DNA of 64,000 nt from Marinoscillum luteum. Lineage in GTDB: Bacteria > Bacteroidota > Bacteroidia > Cytophagales > Cyclobacteriaceae. Numbering within the stretch: the stretch's first letter is position 1; every line of letters begins with the position of its first letter. Below, one piece after another: positions 35,133-46,000 of the stretch. The DNA lies in NCBI RefSeq assembly GCF_044005705.1, contig NZ_JBIPKE010000007.1, forward strand, positions 1-64,000, given 5' to 3'. A program made the position numbers and the translations under genes. The notes under the pieces were generated by a model. The model did no database searches, had not been told where the DNA came from, and saw only the letters and a program-made list of their open reading frames with translations.

Positions 35133-38100
35133 TTAAAGGTTTTTTATCCAGTCCCGTGCATTTACAAACGGTTCTATCCAAATAGACACCTCATTGTCTT
35201 TGATTTCTTCATTGTGAGCCCAATTCCAGGGGAAAATGGAGCGCTCCAGGTGGGGCATGATGGCGACATGTTTGCCGTCATTTGAGGCCACCGCCGCGGT
35301 AGCAAAATCACTTCCATTAGGATTGCCAGGGAAGGACTCATAAGTATACTTCACCGGGATGTTGTAATCCTCCGGTTGACCAGGGAGCATAAACCTTCCT
35401 TCGCCGTGTGCGAGCCAGATGCCCAGCTTACTGTTGCTCAGGGACCCAAACATCACGGTGTTGTTATCCAGTACGTCCACATTGATGAATGCGGATTCAA
35501 ATTTTCCGGAACTGTTGTGATGCATTCTCGGATGCTGCTCACCCATCTCGGGGTAAATGAGGCCCAGCTCCATCATGAGCTGGCAACCATTACAAACTCC
35601 AAGAGAGAGGGTGTCTTCGCGCGCATAGAATGCATCCAGAGCCGCCTTGGCCTTTTCATTAAAAAGGAATGATCCCGCCCATCCTTTGGCGGAGCCTAAT
35701 ACATCAGAATTGGAGAACCCACCCACAAAAACAATCATATTTACTTCACTGAGGTCTTCACGGCCGCTGATGAGGTCAGTCATATGCACATCCTTCACAT
35801 CAAAGCCCGCGAGGTAAAGCGCATAGGCCATTTCACGGTCTCCGTTGACTCCCTTTTCTCTGATGATGGCTGCTTTAACTCCGGTGGAGGTTCGTCGCTT
35901 GGGATCTATGCCGTATTTAGCAAAAGTGCCTGTGTAGTTTTCCGGAAACTCGTAAGCAAGTGGTTGCTCTTTGAAATTGTTGAACCTAAGGTTTGCATGA
36001 CCAGGTTCGGACTGCTCACGATCCAGGAGGTGGGAAGTTTTAAACCAGATGTCTCTGAGGTGGTCAATGGACAAGTCCAGATTCCAGTCGTCTTTCCTGA
36101 GACTGATTGTTCGCTTATTGGTGGTGATACCGATGACAGTAGCCTCCACCCCGTGCAGTTTCAGGAGGTTCAGGACATTATCCGGTCTTTGTGTTTGAAT
36201 GACTACCGCAGGGTTTTCTGAGAAAAGCAGCTTGGTAATGTCAGTTTCAGTGAGTTCGTCCAGATTGATGGCCATACCCCCCGAGGTGTTCGGGAAGTTC
36301 ATCTCCAGAAGGGTTGTGATCAGTCCTCCGGCAGAGACATCATGCCCAGCGAGAATGAGGTTTTGTTGTATCAGCTCCTGAATGCCATTGAATGCTTTCA
36401 CTACGGTATCTGGATCCGTATCGGGTGCTTCATTTCCAATGAAGGCATTGGCTTGTGCAAAGCTGCTACCACCAATGGCCATGGGTTTGTTGCTGAAACG
36501 GACATAGATCAGGGAGCTGTCGGAAACATCTTTGAGATTGGGAGTTACAACCTTTCGGAGGTTACTTACCTCAGCCACCGAGCTCACAATTACGGTGCCG
36601 GGAGCCAGTACCTTTTTACCATCAGGATACTTCTGTGCCATGGAGAGGGAATCCTTACCCGTAGGGATGTTTACCCCAAGTGCCGTAGCAAATTCACTCA
36701 TTTCCTTGACTGCCTGGTAGAGTCGTGCATTCTCACCATCGTTTTTGGCTGGCCACATCCAGTTGGCACTCAGAGAGACTCCTGGTAGTCCCAGCGTCAG
36801 CGGAGCCCACACGAGGTTGGTAAGCGATTCTGTGATTGATAGCCGTGATCCGGCACCCGCATTGATCAGCGCGGGTACTGGAGCGTGCCCAATAGAGGTA
36901 GCAATGCCTTTGTTGCTGAGGTAATCCAGCGCCATGACCGCCACATTGTTGAGGGGTACCTGCACGGCACCCACTGTTTGCTGTACGGCTACTTTTCCAG
37001 TCACGGAGCGGTCTACTTTATTCGTAAGCCAGTCTTTGCAGGCCACTGCTTCCAGTTGCAATACCTTTTCTATATAATCCTCAATCTTGGAAGCATCATA
37101 GTCCTTTTCAGGAAAGGATTTTGCCTGGGTCTTATCTGTAAGGATGGTCTTGGGAGATGCTCCAAACAGGTGACTCATTTTCAGATCGAATGGGGCCTGA
37201 GTGGCTCCGGTACGACTGAATTTTAATTCCATTTTATCGGAAGTAGTGCCTACTTCGTAGTATGGTGCTCTTTCGCGCAGGGACACATTGCGTAGGTATT
37301 CCGCTTTATCAGGGTCAATGACCAATCCCATTCGTTCCTGGGATTCATTGCCGATCAGTTCTTTTTCAGAAAGAGTAGGGTCACCCACCGGGAAGTTTTC
37401 GAGTTTAAAATCCCCACCGGTATCTTCCACCAGTTCAGACAAACAGTTGAGGTGTCCCCCGGCACCGTGATCGTGGATAGAGACAATAGGATTATCATCC
37501 AGCTCGGCCATAGCCCGTACAGCATTGGCTACTCTTTTTTGCATTTCCGGATTCGAACGCTGTACAGCGTTGAGTTCCAGCGATGTATCAAAGGCCCCGG
37601 TATCTACAGAAGATACCGCACTTCCGCCCATCCCGATTCGGTAGTTGTCTCCACCGAGGATTACCACGGTCTGATCTTTCTGTACTTTCTTCTTGATGCC
37701 ATCTTTAAGCTTAGCGAACCCAATACCACCAGCCAACATGATGACCTTGTCGAATGCGATGGTTTCGTTGTTTTCTTCATGCTCAAAAGTGAGTACACTC
37801 CCGCAGATGAGTGGCTGACCGAACTTATTACCATAATCACTGGCCCCGTTGGAGGCCTTGATCAAAATATCTTTTGGGGATTGGTAAAGCCATTTCCTTG
37901 GATTGACCTTTTCTTCCCATTTTCTTCCCTCTTCCAGTCTGGAATATGAGGTCATGTATACGGCAGATCCGGCCAGCGGAAAGCTACCAATGCCACCAGC
38001 CATACGATCCCTGATTTCACCACCAGAGCCTGTGGCTGCGCCGTTGAAGGGCTCTACTGTGGTAGGGAAATTGTGTGTTTCGGCTTTTAGGGAAATGATG

Positions 38101-38813
38101 GAGTCAAAGTCTTTGACTTCAAAAAAGTCCGGTTTGTCTTGCGTTCGGGGAGCAAATTGCTCTACTACGGGCCCTTTCACAAAAGCCACGTTGTCCTTGT
38201 AGGCGGATACGATCTGTCCGGGGTGATCCTTGGAGGTTTTTTTGATCCACTGAAAAAGTGTCATGGGCTGCTCATCACCATCGATGATGAAGGTGCCATT
38301 GAAAATCTTGTGACGGCAATGTTCGGAGTTGACTTGTGAGAAACCAAATACTTCCGAATCTGTCAGGTTTCTGCCGATTTCCTCAGAAACTTCTTTGAGA
38401 AAATCAATTTCTTCCTGACTCAGGGCAAGTCCTTCACTTTTGTTATAAGCTTCCAGGTCTTCTATGTGCTGAATGGGCGCCGGAGTGATTTTCAGTGTGA
38501 AGATTTCCTGATCTATCAGCTTGTATTTCTGCTGGAGCATGGGGTCAAAGAGTTGCCCCTTGTCTGCTCTGAATACTTCTATGCGCTCAAGGCCCTGAAT
38601 ACCCGCATTTTGGGTAATTTCCACCGCATTGGTGCTCCAGGGAGTGATCATCTCTTTTCGTGGTCCCACAAATGAACCCTGAATGCTTTGATCGGGGAGG
38701 AGTTTGGCGCCGGATAAGAGCCATTCCAGTTTTTTTTCTGTATCAGGGGTGATTTCGACTTTGCTGCCTACCACGTAAATGAGTTCCGTGGATTTTTGAA
38801 AGATGTAAATCAT
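35133..38813 (-). CDS. purL: Phosphoribosylformylglycinamidine synthase, single-chain form
   Basis: A protein of 1226 residues from the ATG at 38813; the frame stays open to 38861, but family members begin close to MIYIFQKS. This is the large PurL that carries the whole FGAM synthase and glutaminase in one chain (purine synthesis, step 4). Visible are the N-terminal PurS-like part, the FGAM synthase core (ETHNFPTTVEPFNGAATGSG; RDRMAGGIGSFPLAGSA; SIHDHGAGGHLNCLSELVED) and the C-terminal glutaminase, with the catalytic cysteine in LSLGVCNGCQLMMELG and a catalytic His-x-Glu in LAHGEGRFMLP. The length is usual for Bacteroidota and gamma-proteobacteria. Confidence 0.96.
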   Translation of the reverse strand: MIYIFQKSTELIYVVGSKVEITPDTEKKLEWLLSGAKLLPDQSIQGSFVGPRKEMITPWSTNAVEITQNAGIQGLERIEVFRADKGQLFDPMLQQKYKLIDQEIFTLKITPAPIQHIEDLEAYNKSEGLALSQEEIDFLKEVSEEIGRNLTDSEVFGFSQVNSEHCRHKIFNGTFIIDGDEQPMTLFQWIKKTSKDHPGQIVSAYKDNVAFVKGPVVEQFAPRTQDKPDFFEVKDFDSIISLKAETHNFPTTVEPFNGAATGSGGEIRDRMAGGIGSFPLAGSAVYMTSYSRLEEGRKWEEKVNPRKWLYQSPKDILIKASNGASDYGNKFGQPLICGSVLTFEHEENNETIAFDKVIMLAGGIGFAKLKDGIKKKVQKDQTVVILGGDNYRIGMGGSAVSSVDTGAFDTSLELNAVQRSNPEMQKRVANAVRAMAELDDNPIVSIHDHGAGGHLNCLSELVEDTGGDFKLENFPVGDPTLSEKELIGNESQERMGLVIDPDKAEYLRNVSLRERAPYYEVGTTSDKMELKFSRTGATQAPFDLKMSHLFGASPKTILTDKTQAKSFPEKDYDASKIEDYIEKVLQLEAVACKDWLTNKVDRSVTGKVAVQQTVGAVQVPLNNVAVMALDYLSNKGIATSIGHAPVPALINAGAGSRLSITESLTNLVWAPLTLGLPGVSLSANWMWPAKNDGENARLYQAVKEMSEFATALGVNIPTGKDSLSMAQKYPDGKKVLAPGTVIVSSVAEVSNLRKVVTPNLKDVSDSSLIYVRFSNKPMAIGGSSFAQANAFIGNEAPDTDPDTVVKAFNGIQELIQQNLILAGHDVSAGGLITTLLEMNFPNTSGGMAINLDELTETDITKLLFSENPAVVIQTQRPDNVLNLLKLHGVEATVIGITTNKRTISLRKDDWNLDLSIDHLRDIWFKTSHLLDREQSEPGHANLRFNNFKEQPLAYEFPENYTGTFAKYGIDPKRRTSTGVKAAIIREKGVNGDREMAYALYLAGFDVKDVHMTDLISGREDLSEVNMIVFVGGFSNSDVLGSAKGWAGSFLFNEKAKAALDAFYAREDTLSLGVCNGCQLMMELGLIYPEMGEQHPRMHHNSSGKFESAFINVDVLDNNTVMFGSLSNSKLGIWLAHGEGRFMLPGQPEDYNIPVKYTYESFPGNPNGSDFATAAVASNDGKHVAIMPHLERSIFPWNWAHNEEIKDNEVSIWIEPFVNARDWIKNL

Positions 38814-38853
38814 GCGAGAGGACCTTGTATTTGTCACCGCAAAAATAGAAGAA

Positions 38854-39651
38854 TTAATCAAAGAATTCCCCTGAAAGCAAAGAAGGAACCAAGGTTTTTG
38901 AAGCCTCGATCATGTGATGGTGTTTATAAGGGAGTTTGTGTGTTTCTAATGTACGGATTTTGGTGGTTTTTGAGAGGATTTTGCCCAGAGGGATGATCGT
39001 ATCTAGTGTGCCAAGAATCAGGTGCGCCTGAATGCCATGTTGGTTGATCACCCGGGTAACCGTTGATATAGGCACTTGGATAGGCTTGAAGTAAGTCCAG
39101 GTACGATAGACACGTTTGCGATTGTCTTTGCCTTGTAGCTCTTTTTGAGCAAACCGAACCATAGATGATGAGGTGATTTTCAATGTCTTGAATGTATCTA
39201 GTAGCGTATTGAAGTGATCTGGATGAAGCATCAGGTACTTAAAAAGCGGATTGCCTAGGCTACTTGTGGCCAGGCGAAACCAAATGCTTCGAAAGATACC
39301 ATCCGGAGCGATCAGTATAAGGTGCCTGATTCTTTCCGGAAAAAGTGTGGTGGTGACCAGGGAAAATCTTCCTCCAAGACTGAAACCAACTATTGAGAAT
39401 TTCGTGATGTCCTCCCTGAGGAGGAAATCCTCAAACTGCTGTTTCCATTGTGCGATGGTGAGTGGGGAATCTTCCCGAGTGCTCTGTCCATGATAGTAGT
39501 GGTCAAAGGCGTACACCGTGTGATTGGTTTCCAATGCTTTCAGCCAGGTATCAAACGCAGAATGCTCTTGTCCAAATCCATGAAGAAGGATTATGGGATG
39601 GGGGCCTTTGCCAGATTTTCGATAAAAGAGATTGGATTTGGTTGTTTTCAT
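38854..39651 (-). CDS. Alpha/beta-fold hydrolase
   Basis: A protein of 265 residues from the ATG at 39651; the frame is open to 39789, but the extra 46 residues are Phe-rich, not family-like, and would overlap the divergent TetR promoter. The oxyanion motif is IILLHGFGQEHSAF. The nucleophile elbow is VGFSLGGRFS, and a late histidine in YKHHHMIEAS completes the expected triad with an acid in LGTLDTIIPL. The substrate is unknown. It diverges from the efflux operon, so the two may share control. Confidence 0.87.
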   Translation of the reverse strand: MKTTKSNLFYRKSGKGPHPIILLHGFGQEHSAFDTWLKALETNHTVYAFDHYYHGQSTREDSPLTIAQWKQQFEDFLLREDITKFSIVGFSLGGRFSLVTTTLFPERIRHLILIAPDGIFRSIWFRLATSSLGNPLFKYLMLHPDHFNTLLDTFKTLKITSSSMVRFAQKELQGKDNRKRVYRTWTYFKPIQVPISTVTRVINQHGIQAHLILGTLDTIIPLGKILSKTTKIRTLETHKLPYKHHHMIEASKTLVPSLLSGEFFD

Positions 39652-39740
39652 CAGGTCTGCCGCAAGAAACAGAAATATTTTCAAAAAAAAATCAATTTCG
39701 TTGAACCTTCCAGATCGTTGCCCGTAGAAACTGAGGAAAC

Positions 39741-39775
39741 TTTGAGTATAATTAAAGTTTCCATATTTAAATTTG
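39741..39775 (+). promoter_or_regulatory. Candidate promoter of the TetR-efflux operon
   Basis: TTTG (39741-39744), 23 bases, then TAAATTTG (39768-39775). This fits the Bacteroidota consensus, at the upper end of the usual spacing. The GTG proposed as the TetR start at 39796 lies about 14 bases after the expected transcription start, which supports that start choice. Confidence 0.55.
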
Positions 39776-39795
39776 CGGAAAATATCCAAATCTCT

Positions 39796-40416
39796 GTGGC
39801 GAAGGAAAGAATTTTAGAAGGAGCACATTCACTGTTTATACAATATGGAGTCAGGTCGGTATCGATGGACGATGTAGCCAGAGAGTTGGCCATGTCTAAA
39901 AAGACCCTGTATTTACATTTTAGCAACAAGGATGAGTTAGTTACGGAGGTTGTCAGATTTCATATGGATGGTGAGATGGCGGAGTTTGGAAGGGTCATTG
40001 AATCGGCGTCCAATGCAGTGGATGAGATATTTAAGCTAGCCAAATGCATGCGCGAGCATGCTTTCAGGGTAAACCCATCACTGCTTTATGACCTTCATAA
40101 GTATCATGCCGATGCATGGGCAATTTTTCAGGAGTTCAAATCCGAGTATCTGGTGGGGCAAATCATCGATAACATAGAGCGTGGCAAGCGGGAGGGATAC
40201 TACCGGCTGGAACTTAATGCGCGGGTGCTGGCCATACTTAGGATGGAAATCGTGCAAATGGTTTTTAGCGATCAGGTTTTCCCACGTTCAGAATTTGATT
40301 TCATAGAAGTGCAGATGCAGGTGTTTGATCATTTCGTGCATGGGCTTCTGTCAGAAAAAGGCAAACAATTATATCAGGAATATCAATCTCAGGAAGTTAA
40401 TAATCACTCAAAATGA
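39796..40416 (+). CDS. TetR-family transcriptional regulator
   Basis: A protein of 206 residues if it starts at GTG 39796 (VAKERILEGAHSLF). No ATG is present near the expected N-terminus, and the frame is open far upstream to 39448 through non-homologous sequence. The helix-turn-helix is clear: GVRSVSMDDVARELAMSKKT, then LYLHFSNKDEL. The C-terminal ligand-binding domain is helical and diverse. The next gene overlaps its stop by 4 bases (ATGA), so it is the first gene of the efflux operon and probably its autoregulated repressor. A TTG at 39742 is an alternative start. Confidence 0.88.
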   Translation: MAKERILEGAHSLFIQYGVRSVSMDDVARELAMSKKTLYLHFSNKDELVTEVVRFHMDGEMAEFGRVIESASNAVDEIFKLAKCMREHAFRVNPSLLYDLHKYHADAWAIFQEFKSEYLVGQIIDNIERGKREGYYRLELNARVLAILRMEIVQMVFSDQVFPRSEFDFIEVQMQVFDHFVHGLLSEKGKQLYQEYQSQEVNNHSK

Positions 40417-41840
40417 AAGGAAAACTAACCTTACTTTTTTTAATGCTCAGTACATGGCTGGTGGCTCAGGAGACCTCCGGATCATTTACTTTGGACGATT
40501 GCGTGGAGTACGCACTGAAAAACAGCGTGGATGCCAAGAACGCACTCTTAGATGAGCAGATTGCTACTGCTCGTGTGAAGGAGACTGTTGGTATTGGCCT
40601 GCCCCAGGTGTCGGGTTCAGTGTCTGTACAGCAGAGCCCTACTCAGCCAAGATTCTTCACTCAATATACCGCTGGAGGTGGCTCCTTTTTCATCACCGAT
40701 GAGCAGGCTAGTCAGATGGGTTTATCAGATGGAGATGTCGTTGCACTCCGAAATATTTTCCAGCTCAAAGGAGCGGGGGATGCCAATCTGAGTATCAATC
40801 AAATGATTTTTAATGGATCGTATTTTGTGGGCCTCCAGGCTTCAAAGGCTTACAAGGAATTGTCCGTAAAAAACTCCAATCAGACCAGTGAGGACATTGT
40901 GATGAGCGTATCAAAGGCGTATTACAACCTGCTGATCGCTCGCGAGCAGCTCTCTTTGGTAAATGCCAACTTAAACAGGCTTGATACCCTCTACCGCAAC
41001 ACCCTGGCCATGTATGAAAATGGTTTTGCAGAGAAGATCGATGCTGATCGGCTGAAGGTGACTTTGAATAATCTGAAAGTGAACAGAGAAAACATTGAAA
41101 ACCTCAATGACCTCTCCATGAGGCTACTCAAGTTTCAGATGAACTTTCCTTTTGATGAGGAGCTGACCATCGCCGGATCTTTAGAGGATGAGGCTATGCA
41201 AAAGGTAGAGCTACCTGAAGCTGAGAACTGGGACTACTCTAGCCGCCCGGACTATCAGGTGTTGCAGGCCAATTATGAGCTTCAGAAGTTGAACATTAAG
41301 AATAAGTATGCTGAAGCGATCCCTATGATTTCGGCTTTTGCCAATTTGGGATATTCTACACAGTCGCCAAATTTCGGCGGACTCTTTGCCACAAAGACTG
41401 ATTTTGAAGATCAAAATGGAGTGGGACCCGATAAGTGGTATGGGTATTCTACACTTGGTCTGAGCCTCAAGTGGAATATGTTCACCGGTTTGCAGAGAAA
41501 CTATCAGATTCAGCAGGAAAAATTGAGTCTGTCCAAGATCGAAAATGGTTTTGAGGTATTGGAACGGTCTATTGAGCTGGATATTAAGAGGGCTCAGGAC
41601 AACCTGGACAATGCTCTGAGCAGACTGGAAGTGCAGAAGGAGAATGCGGAGCTTGCAGAGTATATCTTCAATATTTCGCAAATCAAATATCAGGAGGGCG
41701 TGGGATCCAACCTGGAAGTAATCGAGGCTGATACCTCGCTGAAGGAGGCTCAAACGAATTACTTCAGCGCGTTGTACGACGCAATCATTGCGCAATTAGA
41801 ATTGAAAAAAGCATTAGGAATACTTTATAACCAACAATAG
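40413..41840 (+). CDS. TolC-family outer-membrane efflux protein
   Basis: A protein of 475 residues with a signal peptide (residues 1-19, ending LVAQ). It has the OEP pattern of two long helical repeats: FTLDDCVEYALKNSVDAKNA starts the first, and SISKAYYNLLIAREQLSLVN-like segments (here VSKAYYNLLIAREQLSLVNA) and YQEGVGSNLEVIEADTSLKE belong to the helical hairpins. It forms the outer-membrane channel of the RND pump encoded downstream. It overlaps the TetR gene by 4 bases and is followed by the adaptor gene after 3 bases. Confidence 0.95.
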   Translation: MKGKLTLLFLMLSTWLVAQETSGSFTLDDCVEYALKNSVDAKNALLDEQIATARVKETVGIGLPQVSGSVSVQQSPTQPRFFTQYTAGGGSFFITDEQASQMGLSDGDVVALRNIFQLKGAGDANLSINQMIFNGSYFVGLQASKAYKELSVKNSNQTSEDIVMSVSKAYYNLLIAREQLSLVNANLNRLDTLYRNTLAMYENGFAEKIDADRLKVTLNNLKVNRENIENLNDLSMRLLKFQMNFPFDEELTIAGSLEDEAMQKVELPEAENWDYSSRPDYQVLQANYELQKLNIKNKYAEAIPMISAFANLGYSTQSPNFGGLFATKTDFEDQNGVGPDKWYGYSTLGLSLKWNMFTGLQRNYQIQQEKLSLSKIENGFEVLERSIELDIKRAQDNLDNALSRLEVQKENAELAEYIFNISQIKYQEGVGSNLEVIEADTSLKEAQTNYFSALYDAIIAQLELKKALGILYNQQ

Positions 41841-41843
41841 ATC

Positions 41844-42986
41844 ATGAGAAAGATCAATCAAATCACCTACATAGTAATTATTTCGGCGCTGGTTTATGCG
41901 TGCGGTGGCACAGAAGCGGCCAAGGATAAAGTGACGGAGCTAAATGAATTGAAAGCTCAACAAAAAGAACTGGAAACCAAAATTTCTGATCTTGAGGCTG
42001 AGCTGATCCAGTCCGGTCAGCTGGAGAAAAAAGAAGGGAATAAAGTACTGATCACCACATTGAAGATGACTCCAGATAGTTTTGAACATTGGGTAGAAGT
42101 ACGGGGCACAGTGGCTTCCAGAAAAAATGTGATGCTCTCTGCCGAAACTATGGGTAGAATAGAGTCCATTAGAGTCACTGAAGGACAAAAAGTGTCCAAA
42201 GGTCAGCTCTTGGTCCAGCTGGATGCGGATATTCTAAGAAACAGCATTTCGGAGGTGAAAACACAACTAGAGCTGGCGGCTACTATTTACGAGCGACAGG
42301 CTAAACTGTGGGAGCAAAATATCGGTACGGAGGTGCAGTACCTGCAAGCGAAGAACAATAAGGAAGCCCTGGAAAGCAAGTTAAAAACCCTCAATTCTCA
42401 ACTGAGTCAATCCAATGTAGTGGCTCCTTTCAACGGGATAATTGACAATATTCCGGTGAGGGAAGGTGAGATGACCTCACCTGGTATGCCGCTGGTGCGA
42501 ATTGTGAATCAAAACGACACCTACATTTCTGCGGATGTTTCAGAGTCATTTCTGGGCAAATTTCAAGTAGGTCAGCAGGTGAAAATATATTTCCCCTCTC
42601 TTGACAAGGAAGTGGTTTCCAAAATAGCCTCTTTGGGTCAGGTAATTAAGAGCGAAAACAGAACATTCGAAGTGGAAGTGGGGCTGCCAGCGGTCAACTT
42701 CCCAATCAAACCGAATCAGGTGGTGGTTCTTCACATGATCGACTACCAGACAGATAAAGCGCTTGTGGTACCCACCAAGCTGGTGCAGCGCGACAGCAAA
42801 GGGAGCTATGTATATGAGTTGGTGGATAAGGAAGGCAAGCTTGTGGCAAGCAAGGTGTATGTGAAGCCGGGTGTTTCGTACAACCTCGAAACAGAGATCG
42901 TAGAGGGGTTGTCTGCCGGTCAGCTGATCGCTTATGAGGGGTATAGAGAACTGGCGCCTGGTGCGGCCGTTACGATCAAAAACTAA
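41844..42986 (+). CDS. RND efflux periplasmic adaptor (membrane-fusion) lipoprotein
   Basis: A protein of 380 residues with a lipoprotein signal (cysteine at residue 20, VYAC). A short heptad helix (about 30-62; LNELKAQQKELETKISDLEA) is followed by the lipoyl/barrel-sandwich domain (VEVRGTVASRKNVMLSAET; IRVTEGQKVSKGQLLVQLD), the alpha-hairpin (about 130-190) and the beta-barrel (VVAPFNGIIDNIPVREGE; TYISADVSESFLGKFQVGQQ). It links the RND pump with the TolC channel. The extra N-terminal coiled coil is common in Bacteroidota adaptors. Confidence 0.95.
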   Translation: MRKINQITYIVIISALVYACGGTEAAKDKVTELNELKAQQKELETKISDLEAELIQSGQLEKKEGNKVLITTLKMTPDSFEHWVEVRGTVASRKNVMLSAETMGRIESIRVTEGQKVSKGQLLVQLDADILRNSISEVKTQLELAATIYERQAKLWEQNIGTEVQYLQAKNNKEALESKLKTLNSQLSQSNVVAPFNGIIDNIPVREGEMTSPGMPLVRIVNQNDTYISADVSESFLGKFQVGQQVKIYFPSLDKEVVSKIASLGQVIKSENRTFEVEVGLPAVNFPIKPNQVVVLHMIDYQTDKALVVPTKLVQRDSKGSYVYELVDKEGKLVASKVYVKPGVSYNLETEIVEGLSAGQLIAYEGYRELAPGAAVTIKN

Positions 42987-43021
42987 TCAATAAGTGGTAT
43001 AACTCTTTAGAAAGCAAATAA

Positions 43022-46000
43022 ATGGCTGACGAATCTACTAACAAGAATACCGAAAAGCAGTTTGGTTTAACGACGCTTTCGCTAAATAATAGGACCACAG
43101 TCTATGTATTGACGATGCTTGTGGTCATCATAGGTCTGATGACCTATGTCACCTTACCGAAAGAGAGCTTTCCGGAAGTGAAGCAACCGATCGTGTACAT
43201 AGGCACTCCACACCCGGGTAACTCTCCTGTGGATATGGAAAATCTGGTGACCAGGCCTATTGAGAAAGAGGTGAATTCAATTGCCGAAGTGGACAATATC
43301 AAGTCTACCTCGGTACAGGATTACTCCACCATCATCGTGGAGTTTACCTCGGACACTGATATAGAAGATGCATTGATCAAAGTGAAGGACGCAGTGGATA
43401 GGGCCAAGCCAGATCTTCCTGAGCTTCAAACAGATCCGAACGTATTTGAAATGAACTTCTCGGAGTTTCCTATTTTGAATATTAACCTGTCCGGAAACTA
43501 TAGCATGGAGGAACTCAATGAATATGCTGAGTACCTCGAGGAGGAGATCGAGAAGATTTCTGAGATTTCTAAAGTGGAAATACGGGGCATCAATGAGAAG
43601 GAGCTGAAGGTGAATGTGGATCCTTATCAGATGGAGGCCCGCGAGGTTAACTTTTCAGACATTGAAAACGCCATTAGGAGTGAGAATATTACCCTATCTG
43701 GTGGTAGTGTGAAGGAAGGCGATATCCGACGGTCCATCCGTGTGGTGGGCGAGTTTTCCTACCCGGAAGAGGTGCTGGACGTGGTGGTGAAAAGTGAGAA
43801 GGGCAATATCGTTTACCTCCGTGATATCGGAGAGGTAGATTTTGACTATAAGGAAACTCAGGATTATGCGAGGTTGCGAGGTAACCCCGTGGTGATGGTG
43901 GATGTGGTAAAAAGGAGTGGGGAAAACTTACTGATTGCCACTGACAAGATCAATGTGATCCTGGAAAAAGCCAAGCAAGAGGTGTTTCCAAAAGACCTCA
44001 TCGTGACCAAAACAAATGATCAGTCTGAGCAGACCAGAGAGCTTGTGGATAGCCTCGAGAACAACATTATTTCCGGGGTGATTCTTGTGGTACTTGTACT
44101 ATTGTTCTTTCTGGGTTCCAGAAACGCCCTTTTCGTGGGGATCGCCATACCGCTTTCTATGTTCATGGCTTTTATGATCCTTGGTATGTTTGGCATTACC
44201 ATCAACATGATGGTGCTGTTCTCTTTGATCATGGCACTGGGTATGCTCGTGGATAATGGTATTGTGGTTGTGGAAAATGTCTATCGACTCAGGGAAGAAG
44301 GGTTGTCCTCCTTTGAAGCCACCAAGCAAGGAGTAGGAGAAGTGGCATGGCCGATTATTGCTTCTACAGCCACCACTTTGGCGGCATTCCTTCCGTTGGC
44401 TTTTTGGCCCGGGATCATGGGAGAGTTTATGAAGTTTCTCCCGATTACGTTGATGGTTACATTGGGTTCTTCATTGTTTGTGGCCCTGGTCATCAATCCG
44501 GTGCTTATCGCGGCATTTATGAAGCTGGAAACCGGCGAGACCAATAAGAAGCGCATCATGATTTTTGTAGCTGTAGCCATTGTGCTTGGAGCATTGTTGT
44601 TACTCGCTAAGGCCACAGTGTTGGGCAACCTGCTGATTATAGCCGGGTTAATTACCATTTTGAATGTATATGTATTGGTGCCATCGTCCAGAAGGTTTCA
44701 AAGAACATTCTTACCATGGTTAGAGGGACTATATAAGTCTACGCTCGATTTTGCGCTTTCAGGATGGAAACCTGCCTTATTCTTTTGGGGCACAGTTTTG
44801 ATGTTTTTCGGGTCTTTTGGACTGATGAGCGTATTTCCGCCTGATGTCGAGTACTTTCCTAAAACAGACCCGAAGTACATCAACGTCTTCATTGAGTACC
44901 CGGTAGGTACCGATATTGAACATACCAATGAGTTTACCCAGAAAATTGAACACATTGTTTTTGATGTGGTGAAACCGTATGAAAGCATCGTGGAGTCCAT
45001 CATTGCAAACGTGGGCCAGGGAACATCAGATCCCAATGATCCTTCAGCATTTGGGCAGCAGGATACCCCTAATAAGGCAAGGATTACAGTCAATTTCAAA
45101 GAGTTCAAATATCGAAATGACATAGATACCAAAGTGATACTGGCGGAGATCAGGGAGGCCATTGGTGGCTATCCTGGTGTGGCTGTGACAGTGGATCAGA
45201 ATGCGGATGGCCCGCCAGCGGGTAAACCGATTAGTATAGAGGTATCCGGTGAGGACTTTGCCACACTCATAGAAGTGACCGAAAGGATGAAGAAGACCAT
45301 TAATGAGTCGGGTATCCAGGGTATTGAGAAGCTAAAAACCGATCTGGAGACAGGTAAACCTGAACTGGTGGTAAACATTGACAGGGAAAAAGCCCGAAGG
45401 TTTGGGCTGTCTACCAACTCCATAGCCATGGAAGTGCGAACTGCACTGTTTGGTAAGGAAGTTTCCAAATACAAGGAAGGGGAAGATGACTATGAGGTGC
45501 AGCTAAGACTCATGGAAAAGTATCGATATGATGTGGATGCCCTGATGAACAAGAGTGTGGTCTTCAGAGACCAGACATCTGGTAAAATGGTAAGCGTGCC
45601 CATATCATCGGTAGCCACTTCAGAGCTCAGTTCTACCTACGGCTCCATCAAAAGGAAAGATATGGATAGGGTCATTACCATCAGTTCCAATGTGATCACC
45701 GGCTATAATGCCACTGAGATCAATGGGGAGATTCAGGAGTTGCTGAGCAATTTCCAGATGCCTGCCGGGTATGAGTTTAAGTTCAGTGGTGAACAGGAAA
45801 AACAAGCCAAGGAGATGGCATTCTTATCAAAGGCCCTTGGTATTGCGGTTTGCCTCATCTTCCTGATCATCGTGGCACAGTTCAATAAAGTGACCACTCC
45901 TTTCATTATCATGATGTCGGTAGTCTTGAGTACCATTGGAGTTTTTCTGGGGCTTGTAGTTTTCCAAATGAACTTTGTGGTGATCATGTCTATGGTGGGG

